From the NCBI GenBank assembly GCA_020630435.1, contig JAHDBJ010000016.1:1-64000 (forward strand): a stretch of DNA of 64,000 nucleotides. The letters run 5' to 3'. Positions within the stretch are counted from its first letter, which is position 1, and the number at the start of each line of letters is the position of its first letter. Of this stretch, positions 26,628 through 35,326 are shown piece after piece. The notes under the pieces were generated by a model. It saw only the letters and a program-made list of their open reading frames with translations. It did no database searches and had not been told where the DNA came from. The translations under genes and the position numbers were made by a program. Source of the DNA: Saprospiraceae bacterium. Its GTDB lineage: Bacteria; Bacteroidota; Bacteroidia; Chitinophagales; Saprospiraceae.

Positions 26628-28550
26628 TTACTTGCTTTCCATCTCTCCTGAGTCCATTGTATTTTCGCTCTTGTTTAAATGGGTATCCAAAAATTTCACA
26701 ATACCACTATATGCCTTAAGCTGATTTTCTTTCTTTACAAATCCATGTCCTTCATCTTCAAAAAGCAGATACTCTACAGGCACTCCACTTTTACGGACTG
26801 CTTCCACAATTTCATCCGATTCTGCTTGAAGTACTCTAGGATCTTGAGCCCCTTGCAATACCATCAAAGGTTTGGTGACTTTATCGGCATGGAATAATGG
26901 AGAAATATTATATAAGCGAATAGAATCTTTAACAGGATCTCCCATTTCTTTATATAATGCTTCCTTAAAGGATTCCCACCATGGGGGTATACTCTTTAGT
27001 GTCCGTAACCAATTTGTAACTCCAAAGATATTGACGCCTACTTCAAATTCTTCTGGAGCAAACGTCAAAGCAGCCATCGTCATAAATCCACCATATGAAC
27101 CGCCTATAATTCCAATTTTATCTGCATCGATTTCAGCCTGATCTGCTAACCAATTTTTTCCTTCAATACAATCTTTTAAGTCCTTATCTCCATGGTTTTG
27201 ATCATCCATCTGGAAGAATGTTTTCCCATAACCACTACTCCCTCTATTATTGACAGCTAATACCGCATAACCATGATTGACTATATATTGAATCAAAGAA
27301 CTAAAATTCTGCCTTGACTGACCACCTGGTCCTCCATGCACCCAAACCAAAGCAGGAACTTTATTGGTTTTTGAGGCTTGATGTGGACGATAGTAGATTG
27401 CAGGTATTTCTAGCCCATCAAACGATTTATAACGGATTACTTTCGCTGTTACTAAATCTTCCGAAACAATATCTTTATTCAATACATCCGATAGTTTTTT
27501 ATGCTTCTTTGTAGCAACATCATAGGAGTATAAATTAGATGGGGTATTCGAACTTGTTACATAAAATCGGGCTTTTGTTCCATCTCTAGAATAACTAACG
27601 CCACTGACATCACCTGTTTCAAAGTTTGGAAAATCTACAGCCTTACCCGTTTCTACTTCCACTACTTCAATCTCTGTCTTTGCATCAGCATTAACATATG
27701 TAATTCGGTATTTACCATCATGGGTAAAAAAACTATTCCAAATATCCCACTTTTTTTGCTCTACAATTTCAGTCGTTTTGTCCTCAATGCTATACTTTGA
27801 TAAATAAGAAAACTCTCGACCATCATCTGTTGTGTAAAGTAGGCTTTTGCTGTCAGGAGTAAAATCAGCAGCTCTATTGGATGAGCTGTTTTTATTAACT
27901 TTTGTAAGTGATTTATCTTCAAAGTTGTAAACAAATAAATCCGCATCATTTGTCGTTATGGATTTAGACAATGCCATATACTTCTTATCATTTGATATAC
28001 CTCCAAAACTATAAGCCCCATCATTCTGATAAATCATTTTCGACTCTAAAGTATTAATATCCATTTCATATATATCTGTAAATTTTGGATCTCGCTTGGT
28101 ATACCCATAGTAGAAACTCTTCTTATCATGCGCCCAACCATAAAAGGAAGCCCTAGCACCTTTTGCAGGTGTTAACTCTTTGGAAGTTCCATCTATTTCT
28201 CTTAAGTAAATATGATAAACTTCATCTCCATTATTGTCCATAGAATATAATACGCGCTCATCATCTGGAAAAAAGGATATCGCAAATACAGAAGATGTAT
28301 CCGAGGCTGTAAGAGGCGTAAAGTCTCCTCCTCCCGAAGGCACCGTATAAATATTGTAAATTCCAGAACGGTTACTGTTTATGAGTAATTTAGAGTTATC
28401 AGGAGAAAAACTTCCCCCGCCAATACTTTCATTATCCATAAATTGTTCTATAGAATACTGCTTCACATCTTTTGTTCCAGAATTATCGTCGAGTTGATTC
28501 TTACAAGCAAAAATTGTAACACATACACATAATAGCATTAGTTTTTTCAT
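26628..28550 (-). CDS. S9 family prolyl oligopeptidase-type peptidase
   Basis: The 640-residue protein has a lipoprotein-like signal (MLLCVCVTIFACKN). A beta-propeller with TolB/DPP-like repeats covers about residues 40-370, and a C-terminal alpha/beta hydrolase domain follows. The catalytic Ser lies in GGSYGGFMTMAAL (near 486), the Asp in LQGAQDPRVLQAESDE (near 575) and the His in FEDEGHGFVKKENQ (near 607). It should cleave short peptides at or outside the inner membrane. The oxyanion region WVHGGPGGQ is intact. It stands alone, with about 280 bp of non-coding sequence after it. Confidence 0.93.
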   Translation of the reverse strand: MKKLMLLCVCVTIFACKNQLDDNSGTKDVKQYSIEQFMDNESIGGGSFSPDNSKLLINSNRSGIYNIYTVPSGGGDFTPLTASDTSSVFAISFFPDDERVLYSMDNNGDEVYHIYLREIDGTSKELTPAKGARASFYGWAHDKKSFYYGYTKRDPKFTDIYEMDINTLESKMIYQNDGAYSFGGISNDKKYMALSKSITTNDADLFVYNFEDKSLTKVNKNSSSNRAADFTPDSKSLLYTTDDGREFSYLSKYSIEDKTTEIVEQKKWDIWNSFFTHDGKYRITYVNADAKTEIEVVEVETGKAVDFPNFETGDVSGVSYSRDGTKARFYVTSSNTPSNLYSYDVATKKHKKLSDVLNKDIVSEDLVTAKVIRYKSFDGLEIPAIYYRPHQASKTNKVPALVWVHGGPGGQSRQNFSSLIQYIVNHGYAVLAVNNRGSSGYGKTFFQMDDQNHGDKDLKDCIEGKNWLADQAEIDADKIGIIGGSYGGFMTMAALTFAPEEFEVGVNIFGVTNWLRTLKSIPPWWESFKEALYKEMGDPVKDSIRLYNISPLFHADKVTKPLMVLQGAQDPRVLQAESDEIVEAVRKSGVPVEYLLFEDEGHGFVKKENQLKAYSGIVKFLDTHLNKSENTMDSGEMESK

Positions 28551-28727
28551 AACGAGCTGATTTATTTCTCAGGTTAATAAAAGATAAGATCAAGAATATA
28601 TCTTAAAGTTAATCAATTATATTGACATCTTTATCAACTGAATACTAAGATGTTATATAAAATAAATATACAATTATATTAGCTCTTCTTTTTCAACCTT
28701 TAGAAATAAAACCCGAAATGAACTTTA

Positions 28728-29222
28728 TTATAAACATTGTAAAATAATGGGGTCGGTAAAGATAGGGTTACTCAAGTTACTATCTCGATCCATAATTTTG
28801 ATCTCGTAAATAACGGTATCGGTTGGATAATCTGGCAATGAATTAGTACAAGGGAAATAATTGGGTACTACACAACAGGTTGTATACACGACTAGGGCGA
28901 TTCGGCCAGAAATACCATTTCCAACACCTTGTTGTGGGATAAAAGGTATCCGATATTTATTGGCAACAAAACCATCTCTTGTATCTGTCAGAAAAACATC
29001 AATCAATCCTTCGTCAGGACTTGATCCTAGATTACCATCACCATCGGTAAATTCAAAAAATACTGTCAAGGAATCATTATCTAGGTTTCCTTGAACCATT
29101 GAATTTCTGGTCATTCCCTCAAATGCAATAACAGGTTCTAATGGATAATCAGGTGGATTAGTACAGCCCATAAATAGACCTAACCAAATAATGAATAGCA
29201 ATATGTAGTTTTTCAAATTCAT
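28728..29222 (-). CDS. Hypothetical lipoprotein
   Basis: The 164-residue protein has a lipoprotein signal with lipobox LFMGC (Cys about residue 20). It continues NPPDYPLEPVIAFEGMTRNSM, a start shared by many small Bacteroidota lipoproteins. The core has a calcium-binding-like acidic stretch (FTDGDGNLGSSPDEG) and a CC pair near residue 110. No family with known function is recognised. The gene starts only 19 bp from the start of the divergent LuxE-like gene. Confidence 0.75.
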   Translation of the reverse strand: MNLKNYILLFIIWLGLFMGCTNPPDYPLEPVIAFEGMTRNSMVQGNLDNDSLTVFFEFTDGDGNLGSSPDEGLIDVFLTDTRDGFVANKYRIPFIPQQGVGNGISGRIALVVYTTCCVVPNYFPCTNSLPDYPTDTVIYEIKIMDRDSNLSNPIFTDPIILQCL

Positions 29223-29228
29223 TTATTT

Positions 29229-29236
29229 TAATTTTG
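29229..29236 (+). promoter_or_regulatory. Promoter -7 box (TAATTTTG) directly before the LuxE-like gene
   Basis: It matches TAnnTTTG and ends 5 bases before the ATG at 29242. Transcription would then begin at or within a base or two of the start codon, giving a leaderless or almost leaderless mRNA. Confidence 0.5.
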
Positions 29237-29241
29237 CCAAA

Positions 29242-30228
29242 ATGATAATCAAACAATTACAAGAGGACGTTCTCAATGTATCTGCTGTCGCTTTTGATGA
29301 TTTAGCAATAAAAATATTTCAATATCAAGCCAAACATAATCCTCTTTATAAACAATATATTCAATTATTGGGTATAAATCCCAATAAAATCAAAAGCATT
29401 CTAAACATTCCTTTTCTTCCTATTCAATTTTTTAAAAATCATATCATTCAAACAAATCAATGGAACGCCTCTATCACTTTTACAAGTAGTGGGACAACAA
29501 GCGAAACCACTAGTCGCCATTTACTTTTTGATCCTCATTTTTACCAACAAATCTCAGCGCAATGTTTTGAACAATATTATGGAAGTTCAGAGCAATATTG
29601 TTTCCTTGCCCTTCTTCCCTCTTATTTAGAACGTCAAGGTTCTTCTTTGGTATATATGGTTGATCATTTTATTAAACGATCCAAATTTAATGAAAGTGGA
29701 TTTTTTTTGGATAATTTTGAAAAATTAATCAACACTTTACAAAAATGTCAACAAAATAAGACCCCTACAGTTCTAATTGGAGTCAGTTTTGCTTTATTGG
29801 ATTTAGCCGAAAAATATCAATTGGATTTAAGTAATATTATTATCATGGAAACGGGCGGAATGAAAGGACGAAGGGCTGAAATAGTACGTAATGAATTACA
29901 TAACATTTTAGAAAACGCATTTAATACTAATCGAATACACTCCGAATATGGGATGACTGAATTATTTTCGCAAGCATATTCTAAAGGAAAAGGCATCTTT
30001 CATGGTGGCGTATCTATGAAAGTTTTAACAAGAGAAATCAATGATCCTTTTTCGCCCCAAATACATACAAAAACAGGTTTATTAAATATCATTGATTTGG
30101 GTAATTTGCATACCTGTAGTTTTATTGCAACCGATGATCTTGGACGTTCTTACTCGGATGGTTCTTTTGAGGTATTAGGAAGATTAGACTTTAGTGATAT
30201 ACGAGGTTGTAACTTACTGTACAATTAA
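29242..30228 (+). CDS. LuxE/PaaK-like acyl-protein synthetase (adenylating ligase)
   Basis: The 328-residue protein resembles the LuxE acyl-protein synthetase family of adenylate-forming enzymes. It has the ATP-binding loop FTSSGTTSETTSRHLLFD (near residues 81-98), the SEYGMTELFSQAY motif (near 236-248), and the later IATDDLGRSYSDGSFEVLGR region with the hinge Asp/Arg. These enzymes activate fatty acids or aryl acids as acyl-AMP and pass them on to a protein or CoA. No luxC, luxD or luciferase gene is nearby, so bioluminescence is not implied. It is monocistronic and followed by a terminator. Confidence 0.85.
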   Translation: MIIKQLQEDVLNVSAVAFDDLAIKIFQYQAKHNPLYKQYIQLLGINPNKIKSILNIPFLPIQFFKNHIIQTNQWNASITFTSSGTTSETTSRHLLFDPHFYQQISAQCFEQYYGSSEQYCFLALLPSYLERQGSSLVYMVDHFIKRSKFNESGFFLDNFEKLINTLQKCQQNKTPTVLIGVSFALLDLAEKYQLDLSNIIIMETGGMKGRRAEIVRNELHNILENAFNTNRIHSEYGMTELFSQAYSKGKGIFHGGVSMKVLTREINDPFSPQIHTKTGLLNIIDLGNLHTCSFIATDDLGRSYSDGSFEVLGRLDFSDIRGCNLLYN

Positions 30229-30236
30229 TTGAAATA

Positions 30237-30280
30237 AAAATGCTTGCCCATTTCATAGAAACGGACAAGCATTATTTATT
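30237..30280. terminator. Terminator between convergent genes
   Basis: AATGCTTG (30239-30246) pairs with CAAGCATT (30266-30273) around a ~19-nt loop, with T/A-rich flanks on both sides. It may serve both the LuxE-like gene and the acyl-CoA dehydrogenase gene. Confidence 0.6.
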
Positions 30281-30338
30281 GCTGTTTTTATTTTTTATCT
30301 ACTTAAGTAGATTCACCAAATTAATCGAATAATTTAAC

Positions 30339-31580
30339 CTACTTAAAAGCATTGAATCCTGTAACATCCATCCCAGTAATCAACAAATGAATATCGTGTG
30401 TCCCTTCGTAGGTTAATACGGTTTCTAGATTCATCATATGTCTCATAATTGGATATTCGTTGGTAATGCCCATACCTCCGTGAATTTGTCTGGCTTCTCT
30501 AGCAATAACTAGTGCCATATTCACATTATTGCGTTTTGCCATAGAGATCTGAGCTGGTGTTGCTTTTCCTTTATTTGCTAACGTACCTAGTCTCCATGCT
30601 AACAATTGAGCTTTTGTAATTTCTGTAATCATTTCTGCCAATTTCTTCTGTGTTAGCTGAAATGCACCAATCGGCTTTCCAAATTGTATTCTTTCTTGCG
30701 AATAACGTAAGGCAGAATCATAACAATCTAGCCCTGCACCTATCGCACCCCAAGCAATCCCATAACGAGCTTTTGATAAACAAGACAATGGTCCTTTTAA
30801 GCCTTTAACGTTGGGTAAGACATTTGATTTTGGTACACGGACATCTTCAAAAACCAACTCTCCTGTAATCGAAGCTCTCAAAGATAATTTACCCTCAATC
30901 TTAGGCGCAGAAAATCCTTTCATATCTTTCTCTACTATCACCCCTCTTATTTTTCCTTCTTCATCTTTCGCCCAAACGACTGCCATATCTGCTACTGGTG
31001 AATTTGTAATCCACATTTTCGCACCATTTAATATATAAGCGTCTCCATCATCTTTTATGTTGGTAACCATACCTGCAGGGTTAGAACCATGATCAGGCTC
31101 GGTCAAACCAAAACAGCCAATCATCTCTCCTGTAGCTAGCTTAGGCAAGTATTTTCTTTTTTGTTCTTCCGAACCAAATCGGTAGATAGGATACATCACC
31201 AAAGATCCTTGAACAGAGGCCATTGAACGAATACCCGAATCCCCCCTTTCTAATTCTTGCATAATTATACCATAAGCAATTTCATCCATTCCTCCACCTC
31301 CATATTCAGCAGGTATGCTAGGACCATATGCCCCAATTTCTCCTAGTCCTTTGAAAAGATGGGTCGGACATTCTGCTTTTTCTGAATAATCTTCAATGAT
31401 AGGGCTAACCTCTTGTTTTACCCAATCTCTAACCGCATCTCTCGCAATCAAATGATCATCTTCTAACAACTCATCAATGTTATAATAATCGTGTCCTTGA
31501 TAGTTGTCTTCTTTCGCTTTTTTTTGAATTACTAATTCTTTCTCTAATTGACTCATAATTATAGTATTGGTATTAGGCAT
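30339..31580 (-). CDS. gcdH: Acyl-CoA dehydrogenase, glutaryl-CoA dehydrogenase type
   Basis: The 413-residue flavoprotein oxidises and decarboxylates glutaryl-CoA to crotonyl-CoA in lysine and tryptophan breakdown. Supporting motifs are CFGLTEPDHGSNPAGM with the FAD/substrate loop, LNGAKMWITNSPVADMAVVW, RQIHGGMGI, and the catalytic-base segment TVLTYEGTHDIHLLITG near residues 385-401. TYEGTHDIH is the hallmark of glutaryl-CoA dehydrogenases among the acyl-CoA dehydrogenases. It is a single gene; a TAATTTTG box lies about 21 bp upstream. A second ATG at codon 9 could also be the start. Confidence 0.9.
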   Translation of the reverse strand: MPNTNTIIMSQLEKELVIQKKAKEDNYQGHDYYNIDELLEDDHLIARDAVRDWVKQEVSPIIEDYSEKAECPTHLFKGLGEIGAYGPSIPAEYGGGGMDEIAYGIIMQELERGDSGIRSMASVQGSLVMYPIYRFGSEEQKRKYLPKLATGEMIGCFGLTEPDHGSNPAGMVTNIKDDGDAYILNGAKMWITNSPVADMAVVWAKDEEGKIRGVIVEKDMKGFSAPKIEGKLSLRASITGELVFEDVRVPKSNVLPNVKGLKGPLSCLSKARYGIAWGAIGAGLDCYDSALRYSQERIQFGKPIGAFQLTQKKLAEMITEITKAQLLAWRLGTLANKGKATPAQISMAKRNNVNMALVIAREARQIHGGMGITNEYPIMRHMMNLETVLTYEGTHDIHLLITGMDVTGFNAFK

Positions 31581-31601
31581 TTATTTATTTTAAATAATAT
31601 A

Positions 31602-31609
31602 CAAAATTA
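31602..31609 (-). promoter_or_regulatory. Promoter -7 box (TAATTTTG) of gcdH
   Basis: It matches TAnnTTTG on the minus strand, ending 21 bases before the ATG at 31580, and implies a short leader of about 15 nt. A TTTTTG lies upstream at a shorter spacing than usual. Confidence 0.45.
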
Positions 31610-31647
31610 CAAATCCTTATTCACAAAAATGCAGAAATACATAGTTA

Positions 31648-32733
31648 TTAAAACGCTTCTCCAAATGTCAAATAAAATCCACTTGTATTTTTTCCAATCC
31701 CATAATCCAAACGAAGATGAATCTGCTCTTTTTTTGATAATAAAAATCGTAAACCTGCCCCCACAGTATACCGCAAATGTTTAATCTGAAAATTAGACCA
31801 GGTGTCTGAAACTAAGCCCGTACTTCCAAATACCACGCCTTTAAAACGCCAGAATACGGGAAAACGGTATTCGGTTTGTACCATCAATAGATGATTATCT
31901 CTAAAACGACCTTCGTAATACCCCCTCATTTTCTTAGTACCACCAATCAATGCCATTTCTTGAAAAGGTACTGTACCTGTAGTCGCTACTCCATAAAGAT
32001 TGAATGCTAGTATTTGATTTCTTTTTAAATCAAAATACTGTGCATAGTCTATAGAATATTTTTGAAAATTATAATCACTTCCCATCCCTTTTGAATTAAA
32101 AAGCGTCGCTAGTTCAATATACTTCCCTTTTCTAGGATAAAAAATATGATCTCTAGTGTCATGGATTGCTACAGCTCCTATGCCTAAGGTCTTTCCTCCA
32201 TTATTACCAACAATCCCATCTTGTATCAATAGTCCATCTGGTGCCCTATCGGTAATTTGAAAATCATCAAACCAAATTCGAGGACCAACATACCAACTTT
32301 CGTTTAAACGCATCAATGCGGTTGCTCTAATTCTAGGAAATGCCACGTCGTAGGCTTCCTCAAAATCAGGATCAATTGTATTTCCAACACCATAAAAATT
32401 GAACACATATCTAAAATATCCAAATTCTCCATAGAGTAGATATTTTTCTTGTTTTAAAAATAATTGATAATTAAAATACGATAGAATTTGCTTTTTCAAG
32501 GTATACGCAAAACCAAGTGTTACTTGTGATGGACGTAAGGAATCTGGTTCGTTCTTAAATCGAAAAGCATAGATACTACCCGCACCAAAACCCCAGCTAG
32601 TCTCTGGTGTATTGAAAAGGATAGGTAATACTGTTAAGCTATTTCTTTTTTCAGGTTTTTCGTTTTGTGCTTGAGTATTCAAAAAAAGAAAAACAAAAAA
32701 GATTGGGAGGATATGACTTAAAAAATTTTTCAT
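31648..32733 (-). CDS. BamA/TamA-family outer-membrane beta-barrel protein
   Basis: The 361-residue protein has a signal peptide (hydrophobic residues 5-20, cut after TQAQ). It is made almost entirely of alternating amphipathic beta strands typical of the surface-antigen (Omp85 C-terminal) barrel. GTKKMRGYYEGRFRDNHLLMVQTEYRFPVF resembles the conserved RGF/Y loop region of BamA-type barrels, and the last residues TSGFYLTFGEAF end in an aromatic. No POTRA domains precede the barrel, so it is not BamA itself. Role is unknown; short Omp85 members are frequent in Bacteroidota. Confidence 0.82.
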   Translation of the reverse strand: MKNFLSHILPIFFVFLFLNTQAQNEKPEKRNSLTVLPILFNTPETSWGFGAGSIYAFRFKNEPDSLRPSQVTLGFAYTLKKQILSYFNYQLFLKQEKYLLYGEFGYFRYVFNFYGVGNTIDPDFEEAYDVAFPRIRATALMRLNESWYVGPRIWFDDFQITDRAPDGLLIQDGIVGNNGGKTLGIGAVAIHDTRDHIFYPRKGKYIELATLFNSKGMGSDYNFQKYSIDYAQYFDLKRNQILAFNLYGVATTGTVPFQEMALIGGTKKMRGYYEGRFRDNHLLMVQTEYRFPVFWRFKGVVFGSTGLVSDTWSNFQIKHLRYTVGAGLRFLLSKKEQIHLRLDYGIGKNTSGFYLTFGEAF

Positions 32734-32737
32734 TCGG

Positions 32738-32745
32738 CAAAATTA
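32738..32745 (-). promoter_or_regulatory. Minus-strand promoter -7 box (TAATTTTG), almost touching the barrel gene
   Basis: It is the TAnnTTTG match on the minus strand, only 4 bases from the ATG at 32733. It lies back to back with the plus-strand box at 32748-32755, only 2 bases away. Confidence 0.4.
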
Positions 32746-32747
32746 AG

Positions 32748-32755
32748 TAATTTTG
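32748..32755 (+). promoter_or_regulatory. Promoter -7 box (TAATTTTG) of lolD
   Basis: It matches TAnnTTTG and predicts a leader of about 40 nt before lolD. Together with the minus-strand box it makes a compact divergent promoter pair. Confidence 0.5.
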
Positions 32756-32801
32756 CCCCGTCGATTTTGTCTCAGCGACTACAGTTTAATATTTTTTATC
32801 T

Positions 32802-33476
32802 ATGATAAAAGGACTCAATATCCACAAATCTTATGGTAATCTCCACGTCTTGAAAGGTGTAGATATTCAAGTTAAAAAAGGAGAAATTGTATCTATTGTA
32901 GGAAAATCTGGTGCTGGTAAAAGTACTTTACTGCATATATTGGGTACACTTGATAAAATGGACAAAGGAGAATTGATGATCAATGATGAAAATATTTCTA
33001 CACTTTCTACAAATGAATTGGCGACATTTAGAAATAAGAACTTAGGCTTTGTTTTTCAATTTCATCATCTTTTACCTGAATTTACCGCTGTAGAAAATGT
33101 TTGTATCCCTGCCTTTATTGCCAAAAAAAATGAACGATTGGCAAAAGAACGAGCAAAAGAATTATTAGACTATTTAGGTTTGAAAGAACGTTTTCAGCAT
33201 AAACCCAATGAGCTATCAGGAGGAGAACAACAAAGAGTTGCCATTGCTAGAGCTTTAATGAATGAACCCGCTTTACTCTTTGCCGACGAACCGACGGGTA
33301 ATTTAGATACTGCAACATCCGACGAGCTTCATCAACTCTTTTTTAAACTACGAGACGATTTGAACCAAACATTTGTGATCGTTACTCACAGTGAAATCCT
33401 TGCCAATATGAGTGACCGTAAACTTGTCATGCAAGATGGCGTAATCGTAGATGATATCTACCGCACCATATCATAA
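32802..33476 (+). CDS. lolD: Lipoprotein-releasing ABC transporter ATP-binding protein
   Basis: The 224-residue ATPase powers the LolCDE complex that moves lipoproteins from the inner to the outer membrane. Its motifs are Walker [10 protein letters not shown] (34-42), Q-loop [17 protein letters not shown], signature LSGGEQQR (about 137-144), Walker [13 protein letters not shown] (about 157-168) and the switch His in VIVTHS. The [13 protein letters not shown] segment is the LolD/MacB hallmark. No permease gene is adjacent, which is common in this phylum. The many lipoproteins in the window fit with an active Lol pathway. Confidence 0.93.
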   Translation: MIKGLNIHKSYGNLHVLKGVDIQVKKGEIVSIVGKSGAGKSTLLHILGTLDKMDKGELMINDENISTLSTNELATFRNKNLGFVFQFHHLLPEFTAVENVCIPAFIAKKNERLAKERAKELLDYLGLKERFQHKPNELSGGEQQRVAIARALMNEPALLFADEPTGNLDTATSDELHQLFFKLRDDLNQTFVIVTHSEILANMSDRKLVMQDGVIVDDIYRTIS

Positions 33477-33480
33477 AAAA

Positions 33481-33515
33481 AGCCAATGTCTTATTTTAAA
33501 ACATTGGCTATAAGA
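33481..33515 (-). terminator. Terminator between convergent lolD and Spy-like gene
   Basis: AGCCAATGT (33481-33489) pairs with ACATTGGCT (33501-33509). The T tract lies on the minus-strand side, so it best ends the Spy-like gene. Confidence 0.7.
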
Positions 33516-33531
33516 TATAACATTATTTATT

Positions 33532-33918
33532 TTACCCTCTTCGAATTTCTCTTTCTCCTTTTCCTCTTTTTCTCTTTAATTGCGCTTTTCTGAATTTTGC
33601 AAACTGCTCTTCATTAAGCACATCTTCCATTTCTGCATTATACGACTTTTTAATTGCTACGATAGCCGCTTTCTTTTCTTCTCTAGGGGTATCTGCATCA
33701 CGAATATCTGCTAATTGATTCGCATAATCTAAATTAATAGCTGCAACTTGACTTTCTTGTGTAACATCTAATGCTAAATGTTTAACCATTTTTTCAGTGC
33801 GTTTCTCGGCTCGATCTTCAAACGAAATGTTTTTTCCTTTTTGTGCAAATGACGATACTGTCAAGAATAACATAAATGCAAATGTTGTTGCGATTGATTT
33901 TACAATTGTGATTTTCAT
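33532..33918 (-). CDS. Small secreted Spy/CpxP-like protein
   Basis: The open frame reaches up to 33996, but the ATG at 33918 (residue 27 of that frame) starts an ideal signal peptide (MKITIVKSIATTFAFMLFLTVSSFAQ), so I place the start there, giving 128 residues. The mature part is helical and highly charged: SFEDRAEKRTEKMVKHLALDVTQESQVAAI, then KAAIVAIKKSYNAEMEDVLNEEQFAKF and a basic tail. This layout resembles LTxxQ/Spy-type periplasmic chaperones. The assignment is by pattern only. Confidence 0.7.
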   Translation of the reverse strand: MKITIVKSIATTFAFMLFLTVSSFAQKGKNISFEDRAEKRTEKMVKHLALDVTQESQVAAINLDYANQLADIRDADTPREEKKAAIVAIKKSYNAEMEDVLNEEQFAKFRKAQLKRKRGKGEREIRRG

Positions 33919-34120
33919 AATTTGAAATTTTATTAAAAAACGATGATTAAATATAAATGACGACTCTATGACTAATCGAAAATCAGCAAAAGTCAAAAGG
34001 AAACGTTAAGCATTGGTTAAGGAAGTGTTAAGTCTATTTTAGTCCTAATTACATCTTATCTTTTGCCTCTTCTATATATAATTTAAATCCTGGAAAATAG
34101 TGTTTAGGTTAAGAAAAAAA

Positions 34121-34164
34121 TGACAAAAAGTCACCCCGAATTAAATCTATATGACTTTTTGTCA
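34121..34164. promoter_or_regulatory. Inverted repeat upstream of the small heat-shock genes
   Basis: TGACAAAAAGTCA (34121-34133) and TGACTTTTTGTCA (34152-34164) are exact reverse complements, and each arm is itself flanked by TGAC/GTCA. It lies about 110 bp before the first hsp20 start. It could be an operator for a stress regulator or a hairpin; it is not the CIRCE element. Confidence 0.55.
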
Positions 34165-34273
34165 TTAAATTTTTTACTTTTTCTCTCTTTTTGGCGTAAA
34201 AAATGGATTGGAACAGCGATTGATTAGGTTGAAGTGTAATTCATTTAATAAAAATAAAAACACAATTTTAGAT

Positions 34274-34729
34274 ATGTATTGTAATGTAAATCACAAAAAT
34301 CGTAAAAGAAGAAGACATCAATTTGAAAATACACCATTTTACAACTTTGTTGATGGCTTTTTGAAAGACGCTGAAAAGAGTATAGAAAACTCCTTAATCA
34401 GCAAACAACCCAAGATCAATATCGTAGAAACTGCAGATGTATTCCGATTGGAATTGGCTACTCCTGGTTTAAGTAAAAAAGATTTCAAAATTGATCTTGA
34501 TAAAAATAAACTAACCATTAAGGTTGAAAAAGAAGTGGCTACAATTGAAGGCGAAAACTACAAACGTAGAGAATTTGATTACAACAACTTTAGTAAAACC
34601 TTCACATTAACCGACAAAATAGATACTGAAAACGTAAAAGCGGTATTTAAAAATGGTATCCTTTTTATCACACTACATAAAAAAGAAGCAGCAAAAGAAA
34701 AACCAGCAAGAAGCATCGATATTAGCTAA
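34274..34729 (+). CDS. Hsp20/alpha-crystallin small heat-shock protein
   Basis: The 151-residue cytosolic holdase contains the alpha-crystallin domain from about residue 45 (VFRLELATPGLSKKDFKIDL) to GILFITLHKKE near 135. It is followed by a short tail with the C-terminal I-x-I motif (SIDIS). The open frame can be extended to a TTG at 34208, but the ATG at 34274 gives the usual length and start MYCNVNHKN. A second Hsp20 gene follows 59 bp downstream, so the two probably form a heat-inducible operon. Confidence 0.92.
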   Translation: MYCNVNHKNRKRRRHQFENTPFYNFVDGFLKDAEKSIENSLISKQPKINIVETADVFRLELATPGLSKKDFKIDLDKNKLTIKVEKEVATIEGENYKRREFDYNNFSKTFTLTDKIDTENVKAVFKNGILFITLHKKEAAKEKPARSIDIS

Positions 34730-34788
34730 TGCTTAAACGACTTCTAATTTTATATCATATTTTTAAACATTAATAAATCAATTATAAC

Positions 34789-35232
34789 ATGAGATCATAT
34801 TTTCCAGCAAAACCAACAAAAGCGTTCAATACTTTCGATCATTTTTTCAATGATGTTTTCAATAAAAGTTTAGGAAGTGTTATTGGGAACGACTTTGTCA
34901 ACCATTTACCATCCGTAAATGTTATAGAAACAGAGAATGATTTCAACTTAGAGCTAGCTGCTCCAGGCTTAGAAAAATCAGATTTCAACATTCAAGTCGA
35001 TAAAGGAATCATTAGTATTGAAGCAAAGAAAGAGACAAAAGAAGAAACTACAAAAGAAGGAAAGTTCACAAGAAGGGAATTTAACTTCGCTAGTTTTAAA
35101 CGTAGTTTCCATCTACCAGAAACCGTCGATAGTGAAAAGATTTTGGCAACATACGAGCAAGGAATTTTGAAGGTTACCTTACCTAAATTTGAACTTGTAG
35201 AGCCAGAAACTAAAACTATCCAAATCAATTAA
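34789..35232 (+). CDS. Hsp20/alpha-crystallin small heat-shock protein
   Basis: The 147-residue paralogue of the previous gene begins MRSYFPAKPTKAFNTFDHFFNDVFN. Its alpha-crystallin domain runs from about residue 43 (ENDFNLELAAPGLEKSDFNI) to GILKVTLPKFE near 133, and it ends with the I-x-I motif (TIQIN). Small heat-shock proteins form oligomers that hold unfolding proteins without ATP. The pair probably arose by tandem duplication. A strong terminator lies directly downstream. Confidence 0.95.
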   Translation: MRSYFPAKPTKAFNTFDHFFNDVFNKSLGSVIGNDFVNHLPSVNVIETENDFNLELAAPGLEKSDFNIQVDKGIISIEAKKETKEETTKEGKFTRREFNFASFKRSFHLPETVDSEKILATYEQGILKVTLPKFELVEPETKTIQIN

Positions 35233-35262
35233 TATAGTAGGGTTTTGAGTTTTAATAATTGT

Positions 35263-35292
35263 AAGCCGAAGCGTAAATGCTTCGGCTTTTTC
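35263..35292 (+). terminator. Rho-independent terminator after the hsp20 pair
   Basis: AAGCCGAAGC (35263-35272) pairs perfectly with GCTTCGGCTT (35279-35288) around a 6-nt loop, followed by T residues. It also argues against a start at 35245 for the next gene. Confidence 0.9.
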
Positions 35293-35318
35293 TATGCCCT
35301 TATTCGTTATATTTTTTG

Positions 35319-35326
35319 TAAATTTG
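35319..35326 (+). promoter_or_regulatory. Promoter -7 box (TAAATTTG)
   Basis: It matches TAnnTTTG between the terminator and the ATG at 35365 and predicts a leader of about 33 nt for the deacylase gene. Confidence 0.5.

Noticed and set aside
29242-30228. Bioluminescence (lux) operon
   Set aside because: Only a LuxE-like gene is present; no luciferase, reductase or transferase gene is near.
34208-34273. N-terminal extension of the first Hsp20 from a TTG start
   Set aside because: The ATG at 34274 gives the normal family length, and the extension adds no conserved sequence.
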